Positions 11,984-23,420 of a stretch of 64,000 bases of DNA are shown here, in pieces. Each line of letters starts with the position of its first letter. Within the stretch, counting starts at the first letter, position 1. The DNA comes from Durio zibethinus. Lineage: Eukaryota > Streptophyta > Magnoliopsida > Malvales > Malvaceae. The DNA is taken from assembly GCF_002303985.1 (NCBI RefSeq), contig NW_019167993.1, positions 5,580,001 to 5,644,000 of the forward strand, written 5' to 3'. Under the pieces are notes generated by a model that saw only the letters and a list, made by a program, of their open reading frames with translations, did no database searches and was not told the DNA's origin. Both the position numbers and the translations under genes were made by a program.

Positions 11984-12418
11984 CTAATCATACTTCTCCC
12001 TCCATGAATATACAAGAAGGAACACCCAGGACAGCGCCAAGGCGATATGCCCAAGAGCTTGTCTTGGCCATTCATGAGCACGATCCTCAAGCTTTCCATC
12101 AAAAGAAACTCTCCAAATAGCCGTTGAAACATGAAGAAGTACACAACCTTTAGAAAAGAAACTTTGAAACTCTCTATCTTTAACAAATGCCACCATGAAC
12201 AATACAAAACCAATAGTGAATAAAAGCAATCCAGAAAATGAATTAGAGGTTTGGATCAAGAGTTGATCATGGGGTGTTGAACCTTGTAGCTTACTTGCAA
12301 TGTCATGACCGTGACCAAAAACTGAGATTTCCTTGGTGTAAAACATCATTAAAGCTCCAGAAATAATAGCAACTAGGGAATGGAGCATACAGATAATGAA
12401 GAACCCAGGCAAGCTCAT
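11984..12418 (-). CDS. Plant four-helix membrane protein of unknown function
   Basis: A single exon encodes 144 residues, starting MSLPGFF. Hydrophobic segments lie at about residues 5-27, 60-79, 87-104 and 122-138, giving a small four-span protein. Between the first two is a polar loop containing HGHD and a PHDQ segment. The tail YSWREKYD is charged. The length, hydrophobic pattern and HGHD/PHDQ loop resemble a plant-specific family of uncharacterised small membrane proteins that I cannot name with certainty. No catalytic motif is evident. It could act in the endoplasmic reticulum or plasma membrane, but nothing in the sequence shows which. A 5' UTR exon may lie upstream near 12,510 (donor-like AAG/GTATGG on the minus strand). 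Confidence 0.75.
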   Translation of the reverse strand: MSLPGFFIICMLHSLVAIISGALMMFYTKEISVFGHGHDIASKLQGSTPHDQLLIQTSNSFSGLLLFTIGFVLFMVAFVKDREFQSFFSKGCVLLHVSTAIWRVSFDGKLEDRAHEWPRQALGHIALALSWVFLLVYSWREKYD

Positions 12419-14579
12419 TGATCAAAGAAACTAACGGAAACTTTTATCTTCCAATTTAACCAAAACTGAGCTTCAAACAATAGCATAGCTAAGCCTCTAA
12501 GGTCTAGACCATACCTTCAAGACAAGTGAATATAACCTGTAATATATGATACTTATTGCACTCGACTCGCACATTTGCTTCAGCTGTTGTTGCGTGATCT
12601 CCCTAATCAATAACAGGATTTGAATTTCAAATAAAAAAAGAAAGAGAAAGATGAAAGCCTGGATCCAAAGCCCTGACCCCAGAGCTAAGCTGGGAATTTG
12701 GAGGCAGAAACTGAAAGGAGTTTATAAAAGGAAGAGTTTATAATGGAAGAGGCAAAAGGAGTTTATAACTTGGGAATAGCAGTAATGGGAAATCAAGCCA
12801 GCTGTATGAAAGAATATAATTCACTATTTTATAGGAGACCGCTTCCTTCCATACCAACCATGCACAAAATGCCATGCTTTTCTTGTTTACTTCCTCATTC
12901 TGCAAAGCAACTCAAAACATTTGTGGGGTATGGAGTTATCGATGAATATTATTTTTCCTTTTTTTTTTCCCTTGTTTCTTTCAACTAATTAATGATTTTC
13001 TTTCAGACAATAATTTTTGAGATATCTTTGCTATATATGGAATTAAACCTCGTAGGGACAAAACCTTAGACATTTTTTTGGTATTTTTGACCAAACCTAA
13101 CAAATCTCCTTACCCAGAAAAAAGTACTTTAATGCCTTGAATTGTGGAGATGTTGGTTGATTTGTCATCATTTAGAAAGTAACGGGTCACCATGCAAGGG
13201 ACATTGGCTTACCTGGAACTAGTTGTCAAATCCTGTCATTTTTATTTCATTACAAATCAATGGAGTCACCCTTCATAATTTCATGAAATAATAAAACATA
13301 ATCAAAGTTTACCTCATAATATCTTTTTAATTTCATTAAGGAAATCCAAAAAGATACCTTGAGCCCCTCAAAGAGGCATATATCCGAACACCAAGCCAAA
13401 ATCTTGATTCTCATTATTATCATCCAATTAGTGAAAAGCTTTTGTGTTTTATTGTTAATTTTAACAAAATAATCATAACACATCACCCACGTAATTCACT
13501 GCAAAGAAATCCAAATTGCTTCTTTTTTTATCAAATTGCTTTTGATTGGCTGAAGAGTGGTTTGCATTCTTTTCCACATTCAAAGCACTTTTCCTTTGTT
13601 ATATAGACCAACCAAATGACAACTATGCTGATCTATCAAAAAAATAAAGGTTTTTCAAGATGAAGCCATCATTGCTAGCTCTGACCTTACAGCTGTAGAG
13701 AATAAAGGATTCAATTGATGCTAAAATAATCTTCCAACATGAATAAGAATCACATGGACAACCTGCCAATAGAGAAACTGTGTTTCATTTCACCAAACAT
13801 GTCTCTACACATAGATTTTTGCTGTCTGAATTCTGATCAAACTGTATCAGAACAAAGATTGCTGCTATGGGAAAAGCCCTTATGAGTTTATCAAAGAGCA
13901 CATTCATATACCAAAGACAATGTGAAAGATAGAAGAGATAAAAAAAATTAATAAGTCTTGTGTCTGGCTATACATTAATCTCTCCAATGAGCTAAAGCTA
14001 TCAATAGATTGGCATGTGCAAGAGATTATCAAAGGCTGCCTGATGGAGACTATTAAATGCTTGAAGCCTGTTTACCTGTCCTATGATAACGCATGTTCAG
14101 AAACAAAATTCACTTCCTCAAAAAAAAAAATCATAATATTGCATATGGCATCCCAATTTTAAAGCAAAATCAAACACATTCGAGAGAAGATACAGCGTCA
14201 AATGATGAACTGCTGTCCAGAACTTGACCAAGCAGTTAGCAGAAGATGTAGTATGGATATGAAAATGTATAACCTTTGCGTCAAGTCAGACTTTTATAGC
14301 AAGGTTTTACCCCCAAGAAGTGACAAACAAGATTGGAAGCAAAATACAAGTGTAATGACAGCAGCTTGTATGAAGCTCATTCAAGATTTACAACAATAAA
14401 AGAATAGATACCAAAATTTCAGACAAAAATGTGTGCCAATTTACTCCTTATATAATCCTAAAACTATCTAAATAGTCCTGCTAGTCTGTGATGATAATTA
14501 GAAGCAATTTGATTTTGTTTTAAAAATGAAAAAAGAGCTACACTTCCTTTTCTGCTCTTCTTTTTGGCTCAGATAGCAT
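12419..14579. other. Intergenic stretch between two minus-strand genes
   Basis: No gene recognised. The left part probably holds the promoter and leader of the membrane-protein gene. The right part (about 14,400-14,579) is probably the 3' UTR of the MUCI70-like gene. Short open frames here (12,743, 13,250, 14,202) have no recognisable protein character. Confidence 0.4.
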
Positions 14580-17500
14580 TTAAAAGAAATTGCTATCTCT
14601 ATTACCACCAGCAGCCTTACGGTGATGCCTTGAACCAGATCTCTTATCCCTCCCATGTCTAGTGTTCCTCTTCCCTTGAGTTCTTCCACGTATATTGATA
14701 TTGGGCAAAGTAGGTGGGAGTTGAGTCAAAGCAGCAACAGGTGGAGGCATTTGCTCCAATAAATCTCGATGGTATGCCTGTGAAGAAAAAATTGTGAGAA
14801 AACACTTATTTACAACTGGTTATAATCTTGTAATCTTGTAATTTGTATTTCTAGAATCAAGTATTTGTATCCCTAAAATTAATGACAAAAAATTAAAATA
14901 GACAATCCCTCAATTATAAGATCAGTTTTAGGAAGATTTAGTTTCCTAGTTTACCCACTAGTTGGTTGTATATAAACCTAAGGTAATTGTATAATTCTTT
15001 ATGAGCAGTTTTTTAATATACATTCAGTTTTACTCTTAGTTTTCCACACAATTTAATTTTTTAGTTTTTCTACATGATATCAAAGCTTTAGGCTTTTCTT
15101 GGGAAGAAAATTTTTTCAACCTTCATTACTAAATTCTATTTCAGGCTTTCATAGCCAAATCTTGTTAAATCTTTTAGTCTTATTTTTTCCTTCTTTAGCC
15201 TTCATTGCCTAAAATCATCTCTGGTTAAATCTTTACTATCAAAACCCGTTTCAATCATGAAAAAGATAACCAAGCCAGAGATAGTAAAATCTACCACTAC
15301 TACCCGATTTGAGGAAGTAACAATTGGTAAACCCCCCAAAGTACTACAAAAGTCTCAATAACAAAGAAAGTTGGACATAGAAGAGATTAAGAAACTAACA
15401 AGCCTATTGAAAAGCCTATTGGGATATGTTCTTTGGGTAAGGTCTCTAGTTCCAGTAAAACTTTTGGTTTTCATGAATTAAATGTCTCGGTTAAACCTAT
15501 TACGAGTTCTTGGGTCATTGAATTAGAAGCCACAGACCATATGACGCATTCTTCACAGAAGTTTAGTACATATGCCCTGTGTCCTAGTAATAAGAAAATT
15601 GTTGTTGCAAATGGTTCACTTACTACAATGGCAAGATTAAAAAAAGTTCAAATTAATCCCTCATTTGTTTTTAAAAATGTTCTTCATGTTCCTGAATTAT
15701 CTACTAATCTCATATCTATACAAAAACTTACTAGAGACATGAACTACAAAATAACTTTTTATCTCTCTTATTGTGAGTTTCAGGACTAGAGTTCAAGAAA
15801 GAGGATTGGACTTACCAAGGAGAATGATGGACTATACTATCTTGAGACATCAAACAACACAATTAATATCAAGAATAATTTACTTTTATCATTTCTTTCT
15901 GAAAAATCTCCCAATAAAAACAAACTAGCTTTATCATTTTCGTCTTGGACATCATTCTTTTGGAATTTTGAAAAACATATTTCCTTTTTTGTTCAAAGGA
16001 TTAAATGCCGAAAATTTTCATTATGATGTTTGTGAACTTACAAAGACGTGTATCTTTTCCAATTAGCAATAAAAGAAGTTTTACTCATTTTTACTTGATT
16101 CATAGTGACATATAGGGTCCCTCTACAATTCCTAATATTTCTGGTGTAAGGTGATTTGTTTCTTTCATAGATGATTGTATCAGGATCTCTTTGATATTTT
16201 TACTTAAATCCAAATCAGATGTGAATAGGGTATTTTTAAGCTTACAAAAGATGATCCAAAATCAAGAGATTTAAGTCTGATAATACAAGAGACTATTTCA
16301 ACCAAAATTTATCTATCAATTTCCAAAATAAGGGGATTATCCATAAGTTATTTTGTGTTAATAATCCACAACATAATGGAGTGACAGAGAAGGAAAACAG
16401 TCATGTCCTAGCCACAACCCGAGCTTTACTTTTTCAAGCAAATGTACCTAACTCCTACTGTGGGGGAAGTTGTTTTCACTACCACATATATTATAAATAG
16501 GTTACCTTCACGGGTTTTGGGATTTAAAACTCCGATGAAATTACTCTCAATTCAATCCCAATTTTAATACTACAAATCAACCCACTGTCAAGTGCTAAAA
16601 TGCTAAAGCAAAGTTCAGAGCAATGGCTCAAGAAATTTGTAAACTACTATGGTTAAAGATTATCCTAGAAGACTTTAAAATCAAGTGAGCTAAACTAATG
16701 AGACTCTACTGTGATAACAAGTCTGCAATAAGCATTGCATACAATCCCATGCAACATGACAGCACAAAACACATTGAAGTAGACCAGCATTTCATAGAGG
16801 AGAAACTAGACAATGGGTTGATTTGTACATCGTTTGTATCAACTAAGGGTCAACTTGTAGATGTGTTGACTAAAGGTCTCAGCAATGCAACATTTCAAGA
16901 AATTATTTTCAAGCTGAGAATGGAAAACACCTATTCACCAGCTTGAGGGAGAGTGTGGGAAAAATATTTATTTACAACTGGTTGTAATCTTATAATCTGT
17001 ATATTTATATTTGCATCTCAAGAAGTAAGTATTTGTATCCTTAGAATTAAGGACAAAAAATTAGGATAAACAATCCCTCAATTATAGGATCAGTTTTAAG
17101 AAGATTTAATTTCATAATTTCCACACTAGTTAGTTGTATATAAACCTAAGGTGCTTGTATAATTCTTTATGAACAGTTTTTCAATATACATTTAGTTTTA
17201 CTTTTAGTTTTCCACACAGTTTTATTTCTTAGTTTTTCCACAAAAATCACTTGAAAATGATTACATGCACCGATCAAACCTACACGTGCCCCCCATCCAA
17301 GCATAGAGAGAAGCGTTGGTTGTATCCAACAAAAGCCTATTGAATCCCTTTGACCAAAAGAAAAGACTAAAAAACCTCAATCCCTTAATTAAGCATATCA
17401 TGAATTAATATAAGTGATTTTTGACATCGCAACATATTTGAAACATATGTTATTCTTAAATCCTCGTGTTTTTGAGGATTTGGAAAACAAGCCGCTCCCC

Positions 17501-20500
17501 CCCTCCCCCTTTCTCTTTTTTCTACATCCCCCTTCTTCTCAGAGACACCAGTAAAAATGGAAAAACAATATATTTAGATTTTAAGTTACCATGCCGAATA
17601 TGTACCTGTATGACAAAATTGCGCCTTTCACAATCCAAGAACATATTGATACCCCAATCAACTTTTGCCATTATTTTATCCCTTACTATGGCAAAGCTTA
17701 ACTGGTCCCTGGATGTAAAACGGTCAACTTCATTGAACCACAGGCAGGTAAACAGATTTGTGATGGGAACATGTTCCTTTATGAGTACACAACCTTCAGG
17801 AACATCTGCAGAAAACCAGTCAGGCACCAAAAGGTTAGATTTTTAATAGAGAAATGGTTGAAACACTGTATACAGAAAAGGCATGTACATATTTGTATTT
17901 GTATAAAATATTGTAAATACCACTGGTTATACGAAGTTTGGCCTCAGAATATGGTGTTAAACCCTCTTTTTTATAAAAATCCACCTGCTCATCAATCGAG
18001 GAATTATCATATTTTCCTGCAGCTTTATTTGCTTCAGCCTCTACAAAGACATCAAATCGTCTGTAGTGTCTCGAGATCGCAAAATTAGCATTTTGGCGCC
18101 ACAAGAATCTGAGAAGAAGAATGACCAAATAAGATAATGGTAAATAAGATAATGGTCAGATAAATTCAATTAAATCCTCAAACCTAAAGTCAAAATTTTA
18201 AAGCATGCTCAGTACAAATGACTGACGCCTAATGAGAGGCTGTCTTCACTAAGTTACAAAAAGCTTTATATAGAACCAAGTTTCCTTAATCAAGTCAATA
18301 GTTTTCATTAAGTCCTAACTCTCAGTTTGTACTCCCTTTTCTCTGTGCCATACTCCAAATCAACAAGAACATCTCAAAAAATCATAAAAGTCAAACATTT
18401 ACACGTGTTAAAGATATAAATAAGGAAACAGCTAAAGCATACACAAACATAAAACCTTTGGGTCAATGAATAATTTACAAATCAAATAAAAGATGAAGCG
18501 AACTGTGTGCTGTCATTGCATCACAAAAATTTAATAATTTGAGATTGCATTGCTAGAATCTCTCATTCTACAAGCATCGGATATTAAACCAAAGTAAAGC
18601 TTATATTTAAGTAGCTATGTAGCAATAATTTGGTTAATATTCTTGGATGACAAAGAGCATATCTCATTATAACTTAGAGATGCAGTCCATCTGACACAGT
18701 AGAAATCATATAATCTAAAAATTTAATAATCCTTTTTAAAAATCAGCAGCATACAAATAAGATCATAAAATGGAGGACACCTCTCAAGAAGTTGATAAGG
18801 ATCCACCACAAGCTGGAGCTTTCCATCAATCCATATAGAGTAGCGAATATTTGGGAAGATTCTATGTAATAAAAGCTTTGGGACCTGCCATAATACATAC
18901 CAGGTAAAGAAGACTCAGCAGCCTGAAGTATAGAAAACCTATGAAATTTCTGATAAGGATTAATGCAACAGATACCCTTGAACTTTCACCAAATATCGAC
19001 TGAGTCATTACACTCTTATTTTATGAATTGAAGTATATAAATTTAGGTCCATTCTGAGGAGGAAAAACAGAGACAATGATGAGCATCAACGGCCCAATCC
19101 CCCTCCCCCACCTCCCATCTCTTCTCATCCTTGCTCTAGCAGCATCAGAAATGCTTTAAAAGAAAACATTGGTAGCCCCTGAGCTTGACAGTGAATCCAA
19201 CAATGATCGGACAAGTTTACCATTGTCACTAAAAATCTAAGAGTCAACATATCAAATTAGGTTTACTTGTACTAGTTATAAATACCATAACACATCACTT
19301 ATTCCCTATCTCTTGACCTAACCAACCAAATAAATGCTTCTTCCTGTTTGTATTTACAAACAAACAAAACTAAATCTCATAAATGCTCAAAGGTGAATCA
19401 GATTACAAAACGTCCAAGTAATGATCAGGAAAAAAAAAAAAACCATAGCGCAAATCAAACAAACCAAAGTATGCCGACCTTCCCATTACGTCTTGCATCA
19501 CTGTAAGGAACATTGTGGACGACAATAATTCTCCAGAAGCCCACCCTTTTACTGCTATCCAAAATACTTTTGTTCTTCATATATGCTTCTGTTTCTTCAT
19601 CAATAAACATGTAGAAAGGAATATTTTTCTTTGCTTCTTCACTAATGTTCATGGGCTGTTGTATCACGTCATAGTTCCCTGAAGAAAAATACATAAAGCA
19701 ACAATGAGGATCAGACGTACATAAAAGCAAGAAGCTCTTGTGGAAGCTTGAATGCCTAGCAGTACCAAATATGGCTGATGCAACAATGATGTCATGGAAT
19801 TGCTGCAACTCTGCATGGTCAGACTCATCAAAGTCAAATCCAGTCTGGTAACCAGGTTTACTTCCCTTGACAAATCTGACATAGAAAGTATACAAATTAT
19901 AATATTAAAAAGCAATTAGAGGGACGTAACTTATTTACGAAGACAGATAATTCATTGAATCATTTACATGCACCATATAAACCATAAGAATCACATAAAT
20001 TTCCACCTGAAACGTCTTCAACAAGTATGTTATATTGAAAAATTGGTAAGCGGAGTGAAACCTACCCACAGTGCACTGTCATTGACTCTTTTATATCGAA
20101 TGAATCATTTCTTTGCTTTAGAGATGGATATCCACCAAAGTCAGAGCCCCCATGTGGTTCACTTTTGATTGGATTTTCATCATGAACATATGTCAAATTA
20201 TGAAGCACTGGAGACGCTGATTGAGAGATTGGCATGCTAGCTATTGCCTGATCCACAGGGAGGTAACATACTGGACATGCTGAAAAAGGGATGAGCAAGA
20301 ACAAAATCAGTAGCAAGATAATAACACATATACTAAATATGCACATAATTGACACATGCATGACAAGATGAGAAAATGTTATTGCATTCTTATGATTATA
20401 TATGGATCAATTTATTTTGGCACGAGGGTAATTATGATTTAAAAAAAGAACAAACACACACACACACACAATGAATGATCCAATGGCCTTCTGGAGATAT

Positions 20501-21488
20501 ATTATGTTATTGCTAAACAAATATGTTTGCTTTTATCAAAAACTACTGCTCTTAATGCATTCAAGTGAAAAACATCAATACAATTACATTGAAGGCCATG
20601 TTCCAATATTTAATGCAACTCGGATAATGAGAATTGAGAACCCAAAGAATGAAACCCAAACTTACGCCGAGGTCCAATCCGTCTACGAGTTGGTGGAGGG
20701 GGAGGAGGAAATGTGAAATTCACGCATGGATGGTGAAATGGCAGAATGCTTGCACCCTTAAAAGTAGGAATTTGAAATCTATTGCCATCACCTCCTTTCA
20801 CACTGTTTGCCACAGAATAATGTTCATCTTTCTGCCTATCCTTCCTTCCAAGGATCCGTGAATCTTCAGGATTGCTTCGGAAACCATTCACATAAGGACC
20901 AATGCCCAAAGTTCCAATCCGTTGATCAACATTAGGACTAGTGCTTTCTGGTTCATTAATCATAAAAAAGGCAAACCAGAAAAAGATGTATAAGTTATTG
21001 CCTCAAATCAAATTACTGTGCTGAGAACAAAAAGTCACAGAGTCGTTACATTAAACAGTAAGTGAGACAATAAAAGACCAATACAGAAGAAATATGTCAA
21101 CTGATGCCTCTGATGCCTATTCTACCTATAGAAGTAAGACTTAGTGCTCTAACAGTCAGGATCCAAAAATCAAGTTAGAACTTAGAACTCAGAGTAACAG
21201 AAAAAGGAACAGACCTTTGTTGACTACAAAAGAACCCAAGACAAAGACCAAAAGGGCAAAAGCAACCAGGAGCAGCATGGAAACCTTCCGACGACCTAGA
21301 TACCGGTACCAAACGTAGGGGAGAGACCTCTCCTTTTCCCTAGAACCTGAAAGCATTTTGGTTGAACTCTTTCGTACGATACCCAATGATTTAGAGTGCA
21401 ATAATCCTCCACCACCACCAATAACACCGTTGATGTTCTGCAATGACCCATAACTCCCTGTACGTAGACCCAATGACCCTCCAGTCAT
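14580..21488 (-). CDS. MUCI70: MUCI70/TOD1 family probable Golgi hexosyltransferase (DUF616)
   Basis: Eight exons, in order on the minus strand: 21488-21215, 20947-20666, 20279-20066, 19875-19479, 18884-18781, 18108-17921, 17805-17606 and 14777-14580. They join in frame to 618 residues. The protein is type II: a glycine-rich cytosolic head, then a membrane anchor at about residues 69-89, a proline-rich stem (PPPPPPTRRR), then the DUF616 domain from about residue 187 (CPVCYLPV). Conserved stretches include VHCGFVKGSKPG, YSDARRNGKVPKLLLHR, YSIWIDGKLQLVVDPYQ, QNANFAISRHYRRFD and DVPEGCVLIKEH. The C-terminal exon is basic (GRDKRSGSRHHRK). Arabidopsis MUCI70 acts on seed-mucilage pectin, whereas the related TOD1 was reported as an alkaline ceramidase, so the exact reaction is unsettled. 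A copia element occupies the last intron. Exons V and VIII are short and easily missed. Confidence 0.93.
14793..15074 (+). repeat. 5' LTR of the copia element
   Basis: This 282-bp repeat is paired with 16,954-17,242. The shared run includes 'tttacaactggtt', 'caatccctcaattata' and 'gttgtatataaacctaagg', the last containing a TATA-like promoter word. Its first base lies only 15 bp from the MUCI70-like splice acceptor. Confidence 0.93.
15433..15789 (+). pseudogene. Copia gag-pol protease-region fragment
   Basis: The open frame of 118 residues contains ATDHMT and the downstream FKNVLHVPELSTNLISI, both characteristic of copia aspartic protease and flanking polyprotein. The catalytic triplet normally written D-S-G before ATDHM reads E-L-E, so the active-site aspartate is lost. 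The frame ends at a stop at 15,787-15,789, and the GAG-pre-integrase region continues broken. Confidence 0.85.
16698..16946 (+). pseudogene. Copia RNase H C-terminal fragment
   Basis: This 82-residue frame carries CDNKSAISIAYNPMQHDSTK, then HIEVDQHFIEEKL and QLVDVLTKGL, the standard end of a Ty1/copia polyprotein. Its stop lies just before the purine tract and the 3' LTR. The rest of the reverse transcriptase and RNase H is deleted. Confidence 0.9.
16954..17242 (+). repeat. 3' LTR of the copia element
   Basis: This is the 289-bp partner of 14,793-15,074, a little longer through small insertions, and visibly diverged by substitutions. The divergence argues that insertion was not recent. As a plus-strand promoter it would point toward exon VII of the host gene, about 360 bp away, in the antisense direction. 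Confidence 0.93.
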
Positions 21489-22650
21489 TGTATCTCAAAT
21501 CCAACCCCAAGTTCCTCACTCATTTCCCTTCACCCTCTCATTCACTCACAACCACCCCCCAAAAATTCTATCTCCAAAAAACTGTACAAGGACAATTTCT
21601 CTTTTTTTGTTGCTATGGCAATTCGAAAGCAAATCCAATCACCCAATTCTCCATTTTAGACAAAGAATACTGCAAATATTGAATATAAATCAAACCTCTA
21701 TCATGCATATCAATAGATATACCAATAACACTGTTCATCAAAGCTCTTCACTATTCAAATTGTTCCCAAAAACCAAAGTGATTGACTTCTGTTAACACAC
21801 ACACACACACCAAAAAAAAACAAAAAGTCAGAAAACTTTCTCCAGAACACTTTAGACAAAGATTATAACTTTTTTGCCATATATGCACTTTAGAAATGCA
21901 GATTTCAGAAACAAAAACCAATGGCGATAACCAATTCCCCATTTTTTTTTACAGTGCAAAAGATTGACATTACTGTAAGGCCTCTAAAAAAAAATCTAAT
22001 CGTGAAAATACACAAACTTAGTGCCAATTTGTTAAAAAAAAAAAAGAAAAACTGTTCCTTTAACCGATGCGATTTAATTCAGCAAACAAAAAACTAAAAA
22101 AAAATGGCAAGAATTAAACCTTTTTCCACATGAAGCTTTAAAATAACAGAAACCCATTATTCAATTTCACTTAACTTGATCTCAAAAACCAAAGTGATTG
22201 AATTCTATCAACCAAACAAAAGAAAAAAAAAATAAAAGGTCAAACATGGAAACATAAAAATTTGGCATTGAAAATTAAAACCCGGTTTTGAATTCCATTA
22301 AAATTGATCTCAAGAACTAATGTGATTCAATAAATTAACAAATACCCACCTTGGAAAAAAATCTGTTAAAATAAAAATCGTGTCTTATCAATGATATTAG
22401 AGGGAAATGGATAATGGATAAGACCCAGAACAAACCAAAATATATATATATACAAATTGTAATCACATTTTAAATGAAAGAATTCTATTTCCAGGAGTTC
22501 AAATCCGAACCCAAATCACACCTGCTAAAAAAAAGTGGGGAAATTATTTACCTTTAGGAAAAATGTAGGTCCCTCTTTTGATTTTTAACTTTTTTTTTCT
22601 TTTTGCTTCCTCTAACTTTTGTAGATGTTTTGAGTTATGCTCTGATGGTG
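21489..22650 (-). promoter_or_regulatory. Leader and promoter side of the MUCI70-like gene
   Basis: No other gene was seen. On the minus strand a donor-like AAG/GTAAAT near 22,550 suggests a spliced 5' leader whose intron would end shortly before the start codon at 21,488. The DNA has many A- and T-runs. This is inferred from splice-like signals only. Confidence 0.35.
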
Positions 22651-23156
22651 ATTGTTTTTGGTGAGGGGAAAATGAAAATTACTGATTTATTTTTTTTAAT
22701 TTGGAAAATAAATAAGATCTCGAGACAAACGTGACAAATGTAGTTAATATTTTAGACAATAATTAAATTTTATCTTACGTGGATAATATCCCGGGCGGGG
22801 AGAAATCCGACTGCTCCTATTTTATCGTGATGAAGCGCATCCTTGGCTCTTAGGTTCCGGTGGCAGGGTGTAAAACATTAAATAATATTATTAATAAATG
22901 ATTAGTTCATTTTATTGATAAAGATTTATTTTTTTTTATAAAAAATTTTTGAATTTAAATTTTATTGATAATTATTATTTAAAATTATTTTAAATACATA
23001 TTTTATACACATTTACCTTATATTATTATATATTATATATTTTATTTTTATTCGAAGAATTGTGTAGTTTATTGATCTCAAATTTTTTTCTTACCACACA
23101 AAATATTTTTAAAAATTAAGCCTAAGAAATGTGTGAAGGAAAATTTTATATTGATT

Positions 23157-23420
23157 TTAATTTGTTTATATTTATTTGTTAAATTTAATATAAAATTATT
23201 AATAATATTTTAAAAGTTATTAATTAAATAAATATATTATAATTAAATTAAAATCTGTTTATATTCAGAGTTTAAATGAACAAAATATTCAATAAATAAT
23301 TTTTAAATAATTTTAATTTTTATTTATTTATTAAATTTAATAAATAATTATAAATAATATTTTAAAATTTATTAATTAAACAATTAAATTACAAATATAT
23401 CAAAATTTATTTATATTTTA
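23157..23420. repeat. Two degenerate direct repeats in AT-rich DNA
   Basis: The stretches at about 23,157-23,270 and 23,316-23,420 share the order 'tttatttgttaaatttaata', 'aataatattttaaaa', 'ttattaattaaa' and 'atttatttata'. They are diverged copies of one unit of about 110 bp with no coding content. Confidence 0.5.

Larger units (their letters stand above)
14793..17242 (+). mobile_element. Decayed Ty1/copia retrotransposon in the last MUCI70-like intron
   Basis: This element of about 2,450 bp has two LTRs (14,793-15,074 and 16,954-17,242), both opening TGTG and closing with a short inverted match (TTCTACA or TTCCACA). A 5-bp target duplication, AAAAT, flanks it (14,788-14,792 and 17,243-17,247). 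Right after the 5' LTR is TGATATCAAAGC, a mutated form of the initiator-Met-tRNA primer site TGGTATCAGAGC. The purine tract GAGGGAGAG precedes the 3' LTR. Coding remains are: the gag-pol protease region at 15,433-15,789; a GAG-pre-integrase stretch with stops at about 15,790-16,140; integrase fragments up to about 16,500; and the RNase H end at 16,698-16,946 (CDNKSAISIA, KHIEVDQHFI). Reverse transcriptase is missing. It lies in the opposite orientation to the host gene and is not autonomous. Confidence 0.93.

Noticed and set aside
17522..18128. Plus-strand frames at 17,466-17,846 and 17,771-18,088
   Set aside because: Shadows of MUCI70-like exons VI and VII, which are conserved on the minus strand.
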